A stretch of 13,482 nt of DNA. Source: Ruminococcaceae bacterium UBA7101. Lineage in GTDB: Bacteria > Bacillota > Clostridia > Oscillospirales > Acutalibacteraceae. The notes under the pieces are model-generated. The model worked only from the letters and a program-made list of their open reading frames with translations, was not told where the DNA came from and made no database searches. Shown in pieces: positions 11,840 through 13,482 of the stretch (the first letter of the stretch is position 1; each line of letters begins with the position of its first letter). The position numbers were made by a program, and so were the translations under genes. The stretch is taken from assembly GCA_002493325.1 (NCBI GenBank), contig DKYL01000070.1:474-13955 (forward strand), written 5' to 3'.

Positions 11840-12205
11840 TTGGCTAAAAATCTTGAAATCCCTTTTTTGCTGGATTTTTACGGCGAAATGCTTACAAAGA
11901 AGCAGCATGATTTTTTAGTCTATTATTATGAGGATGACCTTTCACTTTCCGAAATTGCTGAAAATGAGGGCATAACCCGTCAGGGTGTCAGGGATTCAAT
12001 CAAGCGTGCCGAGGCTCAGCTCTTTGATATGGAGGAGCATCTGGGGCTTGCAAAGCGCTTTAATGAAATGAAAAAGGGCGTTGACGAAATTGTTGCGTGT
12101 GCCGAGATTATCAATGAATATAATCTGAATCACTCCCTTTCCATGGAAATCAATGACTGTGTTGCCCGAATTAAAACACTTGCCTCTTTCCTTAAAGAGG
12201 GTTAG
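11840..12205 (+). CDS. ylxM: YlxM, SRP-associated HTH protein
   Basis: A 121-residue cytoplasmic protein of the YlxM/p13 family. In Gram-positives it is encoded next to ffh and is reported to interact with the signal recognition particle. DFYGEMLTKKQHDFLVYYYEDDLSLSEIA leads into a sigma-70 region-4-like helix-turn-helix (LSLSEIAENEGITRQGVRDSIKRAE, about 34-58), followed by a helical, charged C-terminus. The start is placed at TTG 11840, where AAAGGAG lies 8 nt upstream and the N-terminus matches the family's short MAK start. An in-frame ATG at 11822 lacks a ribosome binding site. It is 11 bases upstream of ffh; its stop codon overlaps the ffh ribosome binding site. Confidence 0.92.
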   Translation: MAKNLEIPFLLDFYGEMLTKKQHDFLVYYYEDDLSLSEIAENEGITRQGVRDSIKRAEAQLFDMEEHLGLAKRFNEMKKGVDEIVACAEIINEYNLNHSLSMEINDCVARIKTLASFLKEG

Positions 12206-12216
12206 GAGTTGACGAC

Positions 12217-13482
12217 TTGGCATTTGAAGGCTTAAGCGAACGCTTAGAAAATTCATTTAAAAAATTACGTGCCAAGGGCAAATTAACTGAGTCAGATGTT
12301 AAGGAAGCAATGCGTGAGGTTCGCCTTGCACTTCTTGAAGCAGATGTTAACTATAAAGTATCAAAGGAATTTACCGCTAAGGTAACAGAGCGTGCTATCG
12401 GTGCCGATGTTATGGAGTCACTTACTCCCGGTCAGATGGTTATTAAAATAGTTAACGAGGAGCTTACCGATTTAATGGGCGGCAACGAGTCAAGGCTCGC
12501 AATTGCCAACCATCCTCCGACTGTCATTATGATGTGCGGTCTTCAGGGAAGCGGTAAAACAACACACTCAGCAAAGCTTGCTCTTAAGCTGAAAAAAGAA
12601 GGTCACAGACCTCTTCTTGTAGCCTGCGATATTTACCGTCCTGCAGCTATTAAACAGCTTCAGGTTGTGGGTGAGCAGGTTGGCGTGCCTGTTTTTGAAA
12701 TGGGTACAGAAAACCCTGTTAAAATTGCCGATGAGGCAATTAAATATGCTAAGGATCACGGTAATGACTATGTGTTCCTGGATACAGCCGGCAGACTTCA
12801 TATTGATGAGCAGCTGATGGAGGAGCTTACAAATATCCGCTCCACAGTTCATCCCCACGAGATTTTGCTGGTTATTGATGCAATGACAGGTCAGGATGCA
12901 GTTAATGTTGCCAAAAGCTTTAACGAAACACTCGGTATTGACGGTGTTATTCTTACAAAGCTTGACGGTGATACCCGAGGCGGTGCGGCACTGTCTGTAA
13001 GAGCAGTTACGGGTAAGCCGATTAAGTTTGTGGGTACAGGTGAAAAGCTCGATAATCTTGAAACCTTCCACCCGTCACGTATGGCATCACGTATTCTCGG
13101 TATGGGCGACGTGCTTTCCTTTATTGAAAGGGCTGAGCAGTCCCTTGACGAGAAGAAGGCGGCTGAGCTTGAAAAGAAGCTTGCCAAAAACAAATTTGAC
13201 CTTAACGATTTGCTTGATCAGTTTGACCAGATTGAACGAATGGGCAGCCTTAAGGACACAATTAAAATGATTCCCGGTATCGGAAGCAAGATAAAGGATG
13301 AGGATATTGATGAATCAGCCTTTACAAAATTCAGGTCAATCATTTACTCTATGACCAAAGAGGAACGAACAAAGCCCGATATTATCAATCCGTCACGCAA
13401 AAGAAGAATTGCGGCAGGCTGCGGTATGCAGGTTGAGGATGTCAACAAGCTGCTTGCTCAGTTTAAGCAGATGCAGAAAATG
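12217..13482 (+). CDS. ffh: Signal recognition particle GTPase Ffh (3' end beyond window)
   Basis: Ffh binds signal sequences of nascent proteins and SRP RNA and delivers ribosomes to FtsY at the membrane. 422 residues are visible without a stop; the family is usually about 445-460, so only the tail of the M domain is missing. The N domain is at 1-100. The G domain shows GLQGSGKTTHSAKL (P-loop, 108-121), DIYRPAAIKQL, LDTAGR (188-193), TKLDGDTRGGAALS (247-260) and GTGEKLDNLETFHP. The M domain includes IPGIGSK and SRKRRIAAGCGMQVEDVN, the SRP-RNA-binding region, in which the commonly conserved GSG reads GCG. The start is TTG at 12217, 8 nt after GGAG, giving the canonical MAFEGLSERL beginning. 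Confidence 0.97.
   Translation, partial: MAFEGLSERLENSFKKLRAKGKLTESDVKEAMREVRLALLEADVNYKVSKEFTAKVTERAIGADVMESLTPGQMVIKIVNEELTDLMGGNESRLAIANHPPTVIMMCGLQGSGKTTHSAKLALKLKKEGHRPLLVACDIYRPAAIKQLQVVGEQVGVPVFEMGTENPVKIADEAIKYAKDHGNDYVFLDTAGRLHIDEQLMEELTNIRSTVHPHEILLVIDAMTGQDAVNVAKSFNETLGIDGVILTKLDGDTRGGAALSVRAVTGKPIKFVGTGEKLDNLETFHPSRMASRILGMGDVLSFIERAEQSLDEKKAAELEKKLAKNKFDLNDLLDQFDQIERMGSLKDTIKMIPGIGSKIKDEDIDESAFTKFRSIIYSMTKEERTKPDIINPSRKRRIAAGCGMQVEDVNKLLAQFKQMQKM

Noticed and set aside
12568..13270. Open frames in other frames across ffh
   Set aside because: Shadows of the continuous ffh reading frame, which carries all expected GTPase motifs.
1..13482. CRISPR array, transposase, phage genes, defence or toxin-antitoxin system
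   Set aside because: I looked for regularly spaced repeats, DDE or recombinase motifs and small paired genes and saw none.

Overview
The window is bacterial chromosome from a low-GC Gram-positive, most likely a gut-type Clostridia (Oscillospiraceae/Ruminococcus-like). I infer this from AT-rich intergenic DNA, strong GGAGG-type ribosome binding sites, frequent TTG starts, the infC-rpmI-rplT and ylxM-ffh gene orders, and single-membrane surface proteins. I could not search a database, so genus is a guess. Most of the window is core genome with a few less-described genes.

Layout. (1) 1-400: an intact tRNA-Arg(ACG) on the minus strand, with a 23-bp copy of its 3' end at the left edge and a degraded 5' half of a second tRNA-Arg upstream: an old duplication or integration scar. 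(2) 403-1568, minus: a translationally coupled pair, a zinc-ribbon/one-TM/InlB-like-repeat surface protein followed by a C_GCAxxG_C_C-type cysteine protein. (3) 1781-2755, plus: a monocistronic putative lipoprotein with a very strong terminator. (4) 2805-4935, minus: a TetR repressor and a GPH-type MFS transporter. They are separated by a terminator, but each has the same operator sequence in its control region, so this looks like a small two-gene regulon. (5) 5110-6969, plus: an uncharacterised 619-residue membrane protein with its own consensus promoter and a long two-tier terminator hairpin. (6) 7167-10069, plus: pyruvate kinase, a GNAT acetyltransferase and the endolytic transglycosylase MltG, overlapping one another like an operon. 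(7) 10078-11476, plus: promoter, structured leader with attenuator-like hairpin, then infC (apparently starting at an AUC codon), rpmI, rplT and a strong terminator. (8) 11469-11820: a gene-free stretch with a cloverleaf-like inverted-repeat element, two copies of a GTGTAAAG/CTTTACAC dyad and a consensus promoter. (9) 11840-13482, plus: ylxM and ffh, the signal recognition particle module, both starting at TTG; ffh runs off the right edge.

I do not see a defence system, CRISPR array, transposase or biosynthetic cluster. The most distinctive observations are the matched operators of the TetR/MFS pair, the structured element and paired dyads before ylxM-ffh, the tRNA-Arg scar, the non-canonical infC start with its leader, and the coupled zinc-ribbon/cysteine-protein operon.
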